A stretch of 64,000 bases of DNA from Podospora comata. Taxonomy: Eukaryota; Ascomycota; Sordariomycetes; Sordariales; Podosporaceae. Location of the stretch: contig CP071494.1 in the NCBI GenBank assembly GCA_017354895.1, positions 4,960,001-5,024,000 of the forward strand, written 5' to 3'. The notes beneath the pieces are model-generated. The model had not been told where the DNA came from. It ran no database searches and saw only the letters and a program-made list of their open reading frames with translations. Below are positions 11,832 through 21,075 of the stretch, piece by piece; position 1 is the first letter of the stretch; every line of letters starts with the position of its first letter. Both the position numbers and the translations under genes were made by a program.

Positions 11832-13343
11832 TGCGACGGGACTGGAATGGGATGGAGGGGCTGGCACGCGCGTGTGGCTGTCGGTGGCCGGTGATGGGTG
11901 GTGCAAGGCAACGCAAGGCAACGCAAGGCTATCCGCAATCACAGGCTCGGGCCGTCGGTTCCAGGGCACGTCTGGGTCGGTCTGTAGGTAGGGTAAAGAA
12001 GGTTGCAAGGGGGTCAATGGCGGTCAATGGCGCAATGAATGGAGAGAATCGATCAGTCAACACAAGACTCGAGCCCTTTTTGCTAGTTTCAAAAGATGAC
12101 AGCTTCAACCGGGCCGGCGGGCGATTCCAAAGCGATTCACGGCCATTGGGGAAGCATTAGTCATGTGCTGCCCGCATCGCCTCGGTGCTTTGGAGTTCGG
12201 CAGGCGGCGAGACAACTTCCCCATACTTTGCGGGGTTCGGCCCCACTCCTCTCCATCTTCAAACTTGACAGTTGACACTGCCATTAGATTTTTGGCGACA
12301 GCGACAATTCATTGTTGTCTATTTCGTACCTGGGTAACCTGGATATGGTGAGCTTGCAGAAAGACCCCTTTCAAAATACAATATCACCGATTATTAAACA
12401 TTGCATCTGTACAGATGGCATATTCATCATCAACTTACAACCGAGCATCTCCGATGGGTGATTGATTGATAAGCTTTGTCTTACCACGATCCTGTTCATC
12501 ATCTTCCATCCAGTCACGCCAGTCAACTCAGGCCAACAGGATGCAGGAACACATCTTGGCTTCCCCGGCTGGGGCCAACTGTTCTCCAACATTAGCATGC
12601 TAAAGGCTGATGCAGAACGCCCATTTCGATGCCAGCACTTACACGCAGCGGAGGCCGACATGTATTCTTCCGAGATGTCGTCAGTTCGGTTCAAGTGCGG
12701 CTCTTCAGTGCCCAGACAAGGCACTATATTGCGCCAGGCACCACGAGGTAGCGCGTGGCATGTCGAGAACTCGAGAAAGGTCCAGCGAGGTCCTCATCAA
12801 CCCTCTCGAGCATCTCGTCCGGGCTGGGCTCCCGATCCAATATATCTGCGTGTCCTTGGAAAGAGGTTCCCTTGACCGCTGGGAAATTGGTCAATGCAGC
12901 TTGAGGTCTTGTCGCTACCGTGAGCCCACATGGGCAACACCGTCTCCCATCACGCAATGTTTCTGTGTTTCCTCTTTGGGACGTGGAGGAAACGGATCTT
13001 CGGGAGGGCAACCGGGAGCCGCACCCCAGGCCAAGACCTTAGCCTACCAGCGCGATGTGTCGTTCCGAGTGGGCCATCGCCCACTCTGTCCATGGTGCCG
13101 GCACGACGTCTCCTTCGACGCCGGGAAACCCGTCGACATCCTGGCCGTTGCAACTTGGCTAACGGAGGCAGTGGGCTGTCATGGCGAACCGATTCGGAAG
13201 GGAAACCTGGGGGAGCGAGCCAGGTGAACTGGTATAAGAGGCATCCGACGACGACCTCGAGATGGGGAGTCTTGCTTCTTCAGCCAGCCTCTCCAGCTCT
13301 GTCTCCCACTCCATCCAGCCTTCTTCTTGGACCTACCATCACC
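11832..13343. other. Intergenic upstream of RIB1 and GH6; one unresolved minus-strand stretch
   Basis: Divergent promoter region between RIB1 (-) and GH6 (+). A 10-bp unit (caaggcaacg) is repeated near 11907-11927. On the minus strand, 12898-12724 encodes 58 fairly gene-like residues (..NFPAVKGTSFQGHADILD, DEMLERVDEDLAG..) ending at a stop. Just beyond it, 12643-12579 looks like an intron (GTGTAAGT..GCTAAT..AACAG). I could not assemble a convincing gene, so it may be a non-coding transcript or gene relic. Confidence 0.45.
13233..13238 (+). promoter_or_regulatory. TATA-like box of the GH6 gene
   Basis: TATAAG lies 106-111 bp upstream of the GH6 ATG, at a spacing usual for highly induced fungal secreted-enzyme genes. 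Confidence 0.5.
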
Positions 13344-14575
13344 ATGCGTGCCGACGTCTTGATTGCCGCTCTGGCCACCGGCGCCCTCGTGGCTGCCGTC
13401 CCTACCTCCCCCAAGAAGCCCACCCCTCCCAAGGGCGACGTCTCCAACCCCTTCGTTGGCAAGACCCAGTTCGTCAACCCCGAGTGGTCCAACAAGCTCA
13501 CTCAGACCTACAAGAGCTTCCTCAAGAAGGGCGATGTCAAGAACGCTTTCCGCACCCTTCAGGCCCAGAAGGTCAGCACCTTCGTCTGGGTCTCCCGTCT
13601 TTCTGAGCTCTCCAGAATCGACGAGGCCATCGCCACCGCCCGCCGTGTCCAGAAGACGACCGGCAAGAAGCAGATCGTCGGTCTCGTCCTTTACAACCTC
13701 CCCGACAGAGATTGCTCCGCTGGCGAGTCCGCCGGTGAACTCCTGAGCGGCGAGAACGGCTTTGAGCGCTACAAGGAGGAGTTCGTCAAGCCCTACGCCC
13801 AAAAGGTCGCCGCCGCCAAGGACCTCGAGTTCGCCATTGTCCTCGAGCCCGATTCGCTCGGAAACCTGGTCACCAACCTCAACATCCCCCTCTGCGCCGG
13901 TGCCGTTGACACCTACCGTGATGGCATCGCCCATGCCATCACCCAGCTCCAGCAGGACCACGTCCACCTCTACATTGACGCCGCCCACGGTGGCTGGCTC
14001 GGGTGGAACGACAACCTTCCCCTCGCTGCCGATGAGTTCGCCGAGGTCTTGAAGAGAGCCGACGAGGCTTCCGGCAAGAAGAACAAGATTCGTGGTTTCG
14101 CCACCAACGTCTCCAACTACAACCCCCTTCACGCCGTCGTCCGTGAGAACTACACCGAGTGGAGCAACAGCTGGGATGAGAGCCACTATGCCTCCAGCCT
14201 GGCCCCCCATCTCGAGGAGCGCGGCCTTCCTGCTCACTTCATTGTTGACCAGGGCCGTGTCGCCAACCCCGGTGCCCGCAAGGAGTGGTATGTTTCCCCT
14301 GGCATTTCTTTCGATGGACCTCAAGCTAACATTTTACGTGTAATAGGGGTGAGTGGTGCAACGTTGCCCCCTCCGGATTCGGACCCGCTCCCTCCACCAA
14401 CACCAACAACACCGTCGTTGACGCCATTGTCTGGATCAAGCCCGGCGGTGAGTCTGATGGCGAGTGCGGCTACTTCAACGCTCCCCGCGCCGGCCATTGG
14501 CACGACGAGTTTGCCCAGCAGCTCGTCCAGAACGCCCATCCTTCCGTTTATGAGAACTGGTGGAAGTTCTGGTAA
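13344..14575 (+). CDS. GH6 cellobiohydrolase/endoglucanase without CBM
   Basis: Secreted glycoside hydrolase family 6, releasing cellobiose from cellulose non-reducing ends by inversion. Exons 13344-14288 and 14348-14575 give 390 residues. The 59-nt intron (GTATGT..AATAG) joins KEW-GEWCNVAPSGFG. A signal peptide opens the protein (MRADVLIAALATGALVAAVP). Catalytic features by alignment to Trichoderma Cel6A: LYNLPDRDC (Tyr117, Asp121, Asp123; Asp123 matches Cel6A Asp175), VLEPDSLGNLVTN (Asp170, the general acid) and WIKPGGESDGEC. There is no CBM1 or linker: the catalytic domain starts soon after the signal peptide. It ends NWWKFW. The first ATG after the TATA-like box was chosen; the open frame extends upstream but that part is leader. 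Codon use is strongly biased to C-ending codons, as expected for a highly expressed gene, and this produces a long antisense shadow ORF. Confidence 0.95.
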
Positions 14576-15328
14576 ATACAAAAAGTATTTATCAACTAGG
14601 TGGATGGAGTAGGGTGTTTTAGAATTCTTGTACATACTTAATTATTTGCCTTGTCTATACAAACCAAGGTTAATCACAAGACCTTTTGTCAATTACTTCG
14701 GCTCCCTTTTGCTTTTTGTTTCATGGTGATCTAGTCTCTGGACATCCGAAGCGTGGTTATGGCTTGCTTTCAGCGTCTTGGCAGGGGTAGGTTCCCAAGC
14801 AAAGACATTGGATGTTTTCTCCATTCTGATTGTAGTTGTTGAAATGTCCTCCTCTTCAGCCTCATGCTCAATGTTTTACCCGCAATTGATATAGTGTGGA
14901 TTTCATGACACTGTTGACATACCCAGAACAGAAACAGTTCAAATTTCTGTCCTTGCGGTCAACAACTCCAGTCCTAATTCCCGGGGAATTACGCAGACCT
15001 CAAACTACGAAACGGACTGGAAACTTTGATGGCGTTTTAAGGTTGAGCGCCTTGTAAAATTCCCTCGCTGGTGGCTGCAGTCAGGGCGTCATCCTCTCCA
15101 GCTTCGGAACCGGTGGGCAAGCCCCCCTATATACACAAACCCGCCAGCCTTGCGCTGTGCTCCTTGTTTTCTCCCCCTTTGCGCTCGCCAACCATTCAGT
15201 CGCACCCATATCTCTCATTTAAACCACTTTGTCCTGGGTGACCCGACACTCTTTTATCAAATCCACAACACAGTGGCCACCACCATTCTGCATCGTTCTT
15301 TGCCTGCAGACCACACGAACATAAGGCA
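14576..15328. other. Intergenic; TATA box at 15128-15133
   Basis: 3' flank of GH6 and upstream region of the 5'-nucleotidase relative. TATATA at 15128-15133 sits about 196 bp before the ATG at 15329. Nothing else was seen. Confidence 0.55.
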
Positions 15329-17553
15329 ATGAAACGAAGTATTGCCTGCCAGTGTCTGTTGGCAACAGGTCTGGTCATTGGAGAGGAAGTCTACCCGGGC
15401 CCACACACAACCACCCACGTCGATGACCTCCCGGAGCATCTCAAGCCCGGGGTCGCCCAGCCCAAACCCAACTTGGCTGCAGCGACGTGTTGACAATCTA
15501 CCCTTTCAACGATGTGTACCACTCGCTAAACCGGGAGCATGTCGCTCACTTTGCCACCATGCTCGAGTCGGCCAAAAACGGGGGGAACCCCTTGAAGGTT
15601 GAACTCCAGGGCAATCCTAAAAACTCCTCCACCCCGATTGTGGTTCTCAGCAGTGGCGTCTTTGCCCCAGCTACCCCGAAGGGGCAAGCCACTACAAATG
15701 CGGAGGGGATCACGACTGTTTTGTCACAGCTGCCCATTGATGTAGTGTGCTGCATCTCTGGCATGTTCCCAACTCCCGTTGTCATTACTGTGTGCCGTGT
15801 ACTGACTGATATTAGATACCCCCAGCAGCTCCCCCAGAGAGTCTACCTTTCCCCCGTTCGGGCTGGCTTCTGCCTCTCCCAAACATCGCTCCTCAGAAGC
15901 ACAGTCCTCCGCATTTTGCTTTCAAGACGCCGGTGTCTCCGCCCCCAAGACCAATCTCGTCGTGTCCCCCGCCGCCGCGCTGGTACCTCCTTCAGCCCAG
16001 CGCGTTTTTGATATCCGGCAGCAGGGAAAGTACAAGATTGGCTTCTTTGGCATGGTTGGCATGGACTGGGATGTCCACTCCACCAATGTGTTGGATGATC
16101 TACCTAAGGAGCACAAGGAGTTTCTTGTGAGTGAAGCGAAATCCAGCGCAAAGGTGCTGAGGACAGAGTACAGGGTTGATCTTGTGGTTGCCGTGACGAA
16201 TATGAGACTGGCGGAGGACCTCCTTCTCAGTGGTGCGACGCAGGAAAAGGGGCTCGCGAGGGTGGATTTTATCTTTGGAGGTTATGACCGTGAGGCCGTG
16301 GGGACTTTTTACCCTGAGCTTGTGATGCAGTCCCAGCACAGCGAGGGGGAAAGTAAGGGTAAGGTGGGCAGTGGTCGATACGAGGTCACCAGTCCAGAGA
16401 TCAGGGTCGTCAAAAGCGGTGCGGCGTGGGAAGGGTTGAGTGTGGTGGAGATGTGCGTCAAAAAAGAGGGCGAGGACTTGCCGGAGCTGGACAGTGTCAA
16501 AGGTAGGCGTCGTATCTTGTCCTTGTTGCCTTGGGGTCTCCTTGCAAAGACTGACAGGTGGCTGTGTTTCTTTCAGTGGCGCAATTCCATCACTTTGAAC
16601 GCTACCCACCTTTTGCATCTCTTTCTCCTTCGGTCCGCATGCTCAAGACAATCGACACTGTCACTCCTGACCTCGCCAGCTTGACCACCAAGCCCCTTTT
16701 CGTCTCTCGCTCCAGGATCAACGCTAAGGAGGCAGCTGTCCGGCATTCTGAGACCAAGCTTGGCAATTTCATTGCCGATTCCATGATGGCCTACTACGAC
16801 CCTGACATAGCCCTGTTCCCATCTGGTGCCATAAGATGTGATCGGATTCTTGGATCCGCATCCGAGGAGCAGCGACAGTTCGAAGTGATCGGGGCTGACA
16901 TCATTGATTGCTTGCCGTGCCAGAACCAGCTTGTATTGAAGCTGATCACCGGGAAGGCGATGAGAGCTGCGTTGGAGAACCCCGTGTCCGAGAGGCACGC
17001 CGACGGCCGCTTTCTTCAGATAGGAGGCTTGAGGGTGAATGCCTCACTGGCGAGGCCCGAAGGGGACAGAATTGTTTCTGCGAAATGGGTTCTCCAAGAG
17101 CATGTCAATGGCACGCGGATTGAAGAGCATATTCGTGATGAGAAAAATTACACCGTTGCCATGACTGAGTGGTTGGTCAAAGGCTGGGGAGGTTTCTCTA
17201 TGCTTCGCAAGGGACAATTGTTGCGAGAGGGTGAAGCGCAAGGCATGACCGACACCGACCTCTTTTTCAAGGCTTTTGGGGAGTGGTCAGACATCGACAA
17301 CGCGCTTATTTCCATGGCCACCGGGAACAGAAAGAAGAAGCAGGCCCCGGTGGCTGTGAAAAAGTACCTGAACAATCCGTATCTGAGCAGTCGGAACTCC
17401 GGTCTTTGGGCCGTCAGGTATAAGATGGTGCTTGGCAAAGACGATGAAAAGGGGGTCCCCATTGTCTCACCAAATGTTGATGGAAGAATCCATTTCCACA
17501 AAGACCTGAAAATCTCGAGAAATTCGCACAGAGAGGGGGTCCTAGTTAGATAG
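15329..17553 (+). pseudogene. Degenerate 5'-nucleotidase / calcineurin-like phosphoesterase
   Basis: The protein follows the two-domain UshA/5'-nucleotidase plan but looks decayed. From ATG 15329 one frame runs to about 15480 (MKRSIACQCLLATGL, DDLPEHLKPGVAQPKPN). The phosphoesterase start DVLTIYPFNDVYH continues one base out of frame at 15483, with no good intron between. A second frame change lies between about 15755 and 15818, where the GNHD block should be and only a too-short intron could be proposed. From 15902 the frame is clean, with one normal intron (16503-16576, GTAGGC..TTTCAG), to the stop at 17553. The metal-binding motifs are also altered: the usual SGDAF reads SSGVF, VTH reads VTNMR, and GGHDH reads GGYDR. 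FNDVYH and the C-terminal substrate-domain motif (SETKLGNFIADSMM) persist. Either a catalytically dead relative or a pseudogene; sequencing errors could explain the frames but not the motif losses. Confidence 0.65.
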
Positions 17554-17878
17554 GCGGGTTGGCAAAACCCTAGAGCTTTATAGACTGAATATAAGCGAAC
17601 CAGATTGCCTAGCTCGTAGCCTGATGATGGACAGCCCGAGCAATGTTGTTGTACTGAACAGACACAGTCCTGTCCCTGCGCCTCAGCTATGCCTAGATTG
17701 TCAGCTTCCTGGCCCTCGAGATTCCCAGGCAGGTATTTGCTCGTGTGTGATGCAATTGCCGTCTATGATTTCCCAGCCTAGACCACCATGCTTCACCTTC
17801 TTATTCTGTATGTACATTGCAAGCCCGTCTTGTGATTCCTGTGCTCGCCCGTTCGTTTCCTCGCCGTCTTCCACCGCT
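17554..17878. other. Intergenic, convergent 3' flanks
   Basis: Short spacer between the 5'-nucleotidase relative (+) and NDUFB7 (-). No feature seen. Confidence 0.6.
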
Positions 17879-18298
17879 CTAGTTACTCCGCGCACCTCCC
17901 TTGGCCTCTCTGAGCTCGTCCATCTTGGCCACCCGCTTCTTGAACTCGACGTATTGGCACTTTTCGTAGCTGTGTCTCTCGTCCTGTGGTGTGGTCAATA
18001 TTGTCAGCTACCCCGCGATGAGAGCGGTTCGGGGGCCAGTCGGTTGACAGGGACGCTGGGGTGGAATCCGTACGTTGCACTTCCAGGGAAGGTAGTATGT
18101 GTCCTGACGACAACGGTTGAGGGGGATCAAGAGGTGGCCGCAGCTGTCGCGGTACGCCATGGGGAGTTTGGCATCACGCATCTCCTCGCGGGTCGCCTCT
18201 GTGTGCTCGTTACGTTAGCCAATATGACGCAGATAATAGGTTGCGAATGGGGGAAGCAACATACGCCGCGGGATCTCGGAAGCCGTGCCTGTCGCCAT
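17879..18298 (-). CDS. NDUFB7: NADH:ubiquinone oxidoreductase B18/NDUFB7 subunit
   Basis: An accessory subunit of mitochondrial complex I, located on the intermembrane-space side of the membrane arm. Three exons, 18298-18265, 18198-18074 and 17983-17879, encode 87 residues. Introns are 66 nt (GTATGT..CACAG) and 90 nt (GTACGG..CACAG). The start is MATGTASEIPR-Q-ATREEM, and the core reads LPMAYRDSCGHLLIPLNRC, then YYLPWKC-N-DERHSYEKC. These four cysteines form the twin C-x9-C CHCH motif oxidised by the Mia40 pathway. The tail, EFKKRVAKMDELREAKGG-ARSN, is the usual helical C-terminus. Phases fit exactly (34+125+105 nt = 88 codons), and length matches the family. No exon is long enough to stand out as an ORF, so simple gene finding would miss this gene. 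Confidence 0.95.
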
Positions 18299-19112
18299 TT
18301 TTGCTGCAATTGAGGCGGGCTAGCGTCGACAATTGCGAGGGGGGTTCGAGGTGGTGATGCTTGCGCTTCTGTTCTCGGAGCTCTGGCTACTGTCGCTGAG
18401 AAGCCAGTGGAGCTCCCACCTTGAGCTGGTCAGTGCTGACTGCCACTGTAAGTCTGAGCAAGGATCAAGGCACGTGTGGAATCACGTGAAGCCTATGGGT
18501 CGTTTTTTGTGCACGGGCCATTTCTCAGCTGTCGTTCCAACCACCAAGTAACACTGGCCGACCAAGTCTTGTCTCCGGCTCGTCATCTACAAACTGAGGC
18601 CATCCAGCTCGGACATGGGCGGGTGCAACACAACTCGCCGAGCTCACTTAGCCGGAACTCACTCACGGTCACCATCCCTTATTTCCAACCATACTGTTTG
18701 GTTTGAGTCGCTACCATGATTTCAACTCTGTACAGAACGCCCATGGCTATGCTCTTTCGGCTATTTTTGCATTTTCCAGAAAACCAAGATGCTCTCGGCC
18801 CTCACTACAAATGATCTGCTGATCAGCCTCACTTTATCTCGCATGGTGAGGCACCTCTGGGCTACCTCTCAGTTCCTGAACCGACCTTATGAGTCTGCCT
18901 GTATTGACGGGTTGCTTGAAGCCGGTGGTGTAACTCCAGATAGATAGACTGCAGCATGGAGGTATGGGTGTGTTTCGTTGCAATGCTACCTACCTACATG
19001 CTGTTCTGTCAAGTGGCTCAAATATACACATCAGCAATGCCCCGAATCTTGTGACTCTCTCTCTCTCTCTCTTCATGTCCAGTCTTTTCACCTTTTGCTC
19101 TTGGGCTTCAAA
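18299..19112. other. Divergent promoter region NDUFB7 / S28 peptidase
   Basis: Contains the paired CACGTG boxes (18471-18488) and a CT microsatellite at about 19052-19072, just upstream of the peptidase ATG. No coding signal. Confidence 0.6.
18471..18488. promoter_or_regulatory. Paired CACGTG boxes upstream of NDUFB7
   Basis: CACGTG occurs at 18471-18476 and again at 18483-18488; the second lies in the 8-bp palindrome TCACGTGA. The spacing is 12 bp and the distance to the NDUFB7 ATG is about 175-190 bp. CACGTG is the classical site of bHLH factors (Cbf1 type). Function here is inference. Confidence 0.5.
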
Positions 19113-21075
19113 ATGAAGCCGTCTGTCCTTTTGACCTTCCTAGGGCGTGTCGGTGCGTTACTGCCCTTGCCTCCAGCCCCCCAGCCCAACATCGCAACAC
19201 TCAGCCTAGACACCTTGATGGGCAGTGAAAGCAGGTTCGGCCAATTGATTGACCACTCTAACCCATCTTTGGGGACGTTCAGTCAGAGATACTGGTGGGA
19301 TACCACCTACTGGGATGGCCCGGGCTCTCCTGTATTTCCTTCCCCTTTTCTTGTCGCCCGAGGTCAATCACTAAAGTCACGTACAGGTGGTGGTATTTTC
19401 TCCAGGAGAGGCCAGCGCCGAATATTACAGCGGTTTCTTGACAAACCAGACCATAGTTGGTCTCTATGCCCAGGCCATTGGAGCTGCAATCCTCCTGATT
19501 GAACGTAAATTTTCAACCCTCCCCTCAGGCACGAGATGGGTCACCGGCTAAAATGACACAAAAGACCGCTACTGGGGCGATTCCTCTCCCTTCTCCCACC
19601 TCTCCACGGTCAACCTGACGTACCTGACCCTCAACGATTCTGTCGCTGATTTTGCTCATTTCGCCCGCCAAGTTCAGCTTCCGTTTGATGAATCCGGTCG
19701 GTCCAACGCCCCCAAGGCTCCATGGATTTTTGTAGGAGGCTCCTACTCTGGCAATCTCGCCGTCTGGCTCGACCACCTGTCTCCCGGGACCTTTTGGGCC
19801 TACCATGCGAGCTCGGCACCCGTTCAAGCCATCCGACACTTCTGGGAATACTTCACACCTATCTGGGAGGGCATGCCGCGGAACTGTAGCAAAGATTTTG
19901 AGAAGATCACGGCTCATATCGACCAGGTTTTGGAACATGGCAGTGAGGAAGAGGTGAAAAGTCTGAAAGAAGGCTTTGGACTGGGGGACATCAAGGAGAA
20001 AGGGGATTTTGCGTCGTACGTCTCAGCTCATGGAGAAATCAGGAGACCTTGTGGCGCCTAACAAAGACAACTAGAGCGGTTGGGTTTGCGTTGGCAGAGT
20101 GGCAGTACATTTGTAGGTGTTTCGCCATTGCGCTTGCTTGTGCCTACATCACCTGGCCTCACTGACAATGGAACCCTAACAAAGCTATCACCTCCAGCTA
20201 CCACCGTTTCTACCAAATGTGCGACACCATTCAGGGGGTTCGTCCCGTAGATCTTGACGGATGGGGCACTGAGCTGTGGTTCCCAAGCGGAGCTCCTACC
20301 TCCTCGCCGGCAAGCAACGGTGTTGGGCTGCAAAAAGCTCTGATCAACTACTCTGCCTGGTTCAAGCACGAATTCCTACCCGATGCCTGCAGCAACTATG
20401 GCTATGAAGATTGGGCCCAGGTCAACTCGACTGGCTGCTACGACAGCTACAATGTGACCAGTCCGTTCTACACCGACTACTCGGTCAGCAACACCTTCAA
20501 CAGGCAGTGGTTCTGGATGCTTTGCAATGAGCCCTTCTTTTACTGGCAGACAGGCGCACCAGCAGGGCAACCATCCATCATGTCCCGCCACGTTAGTCCC
20601 GAGTACTTTGAGCGTCAGTGCCGCCTGATGTTTCCAGACCAGGGGGACGCCAGGTCGGGTCTCTCACTGGGCAAGACAGAGGCCGACGTCAACCAACTGA
20701 CCAGCGGCTGGTTCGTGAAAACAACTCGGTTAATATGGACGAACGGGTACGTCTTCCACAGAGTCAATTTCTTTCTCCTTGTTTTGCTAACGCAGCGACA
20801 GAGAATTCGACCCCTGGCGCTCTGGATCTGTCTCGAGCATATCCCGCCCTGGACGACCTCTAGAAAGTACGCCTGACGCGCCAGTGCATCTCATCCCCGG
20901 AGGCAGGCACTGCAACGATCTAGACACCAGAAGTGGAGAGCGTAACCAAGGGGTGCAGCGGGTGCAGCTAGAGTCAATCGCCAGGATGGTTGACTGGGTG
21001 AACGAGTTCTATGACGGGAAGGAGGGGAGAACCAGGGGCAACGGAGCCACACACATCCTCGGACGTGCTGTGTGA
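19113..21075 (+). CDS. Secreted S28-family serine (prolyl) peptidase
   Basis: A serine carboxypeptidase or aminopeptidase of the prolyl-carboxypeptidase/DPP-II clan, expected in the secretory path. Six exons (19113-19331, 19387-19504, 19565-20015, 20075-20112, 20185-20746, 20802-21075) encode 553 residues. Introns are 55-72 nt with clean GT..AG ends, and all phases fit. The gene looks broken if introns are ignored; splicing restores GPGSP-VVVFSPGEASAEYY, AAILLIE-HRYWGDSSPF, GDFAS-AVGFALAEWQYI-SITSSYHRFYQ and WTNG-EFDPWRSGS. A hydrophobic signal peptide follows MKPSVLLTF. The catalytic triad is Ser in FVGGSYSGNLAVW, Asp in NGEFDPW, and His in PGGRHCND. Several Asn-X-Ser/Thr sites fit a glycoprotein. 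The 38-nt exon 4 is unusually small. Confidence 0.92.

Noticed and set aside
11832-12017. N-terminal extension of RIB1 to 12017
   Set aside because: The frame is open but contains no ATG before 11831; low-complexity residues only.
12930-13343. Upstream extension of the GH6 reading frame
   Set aside because: The signal peptide begins at 13344 after a TATA-like box; the extension has no conserved sequence.
13179-14324. 381-codon ORF antisense to GH6
   Set aside because: Shadow of strong C-ending codon bias in GH6; the product is a Gly/Val/Leu-rich artefact and the sense strand has clear catalytic motifs.
19505-20184. S28 peptidase as a pseudogene
   Set aside because: Frame breaks are explained by GT..AG introns that restore family motifs.
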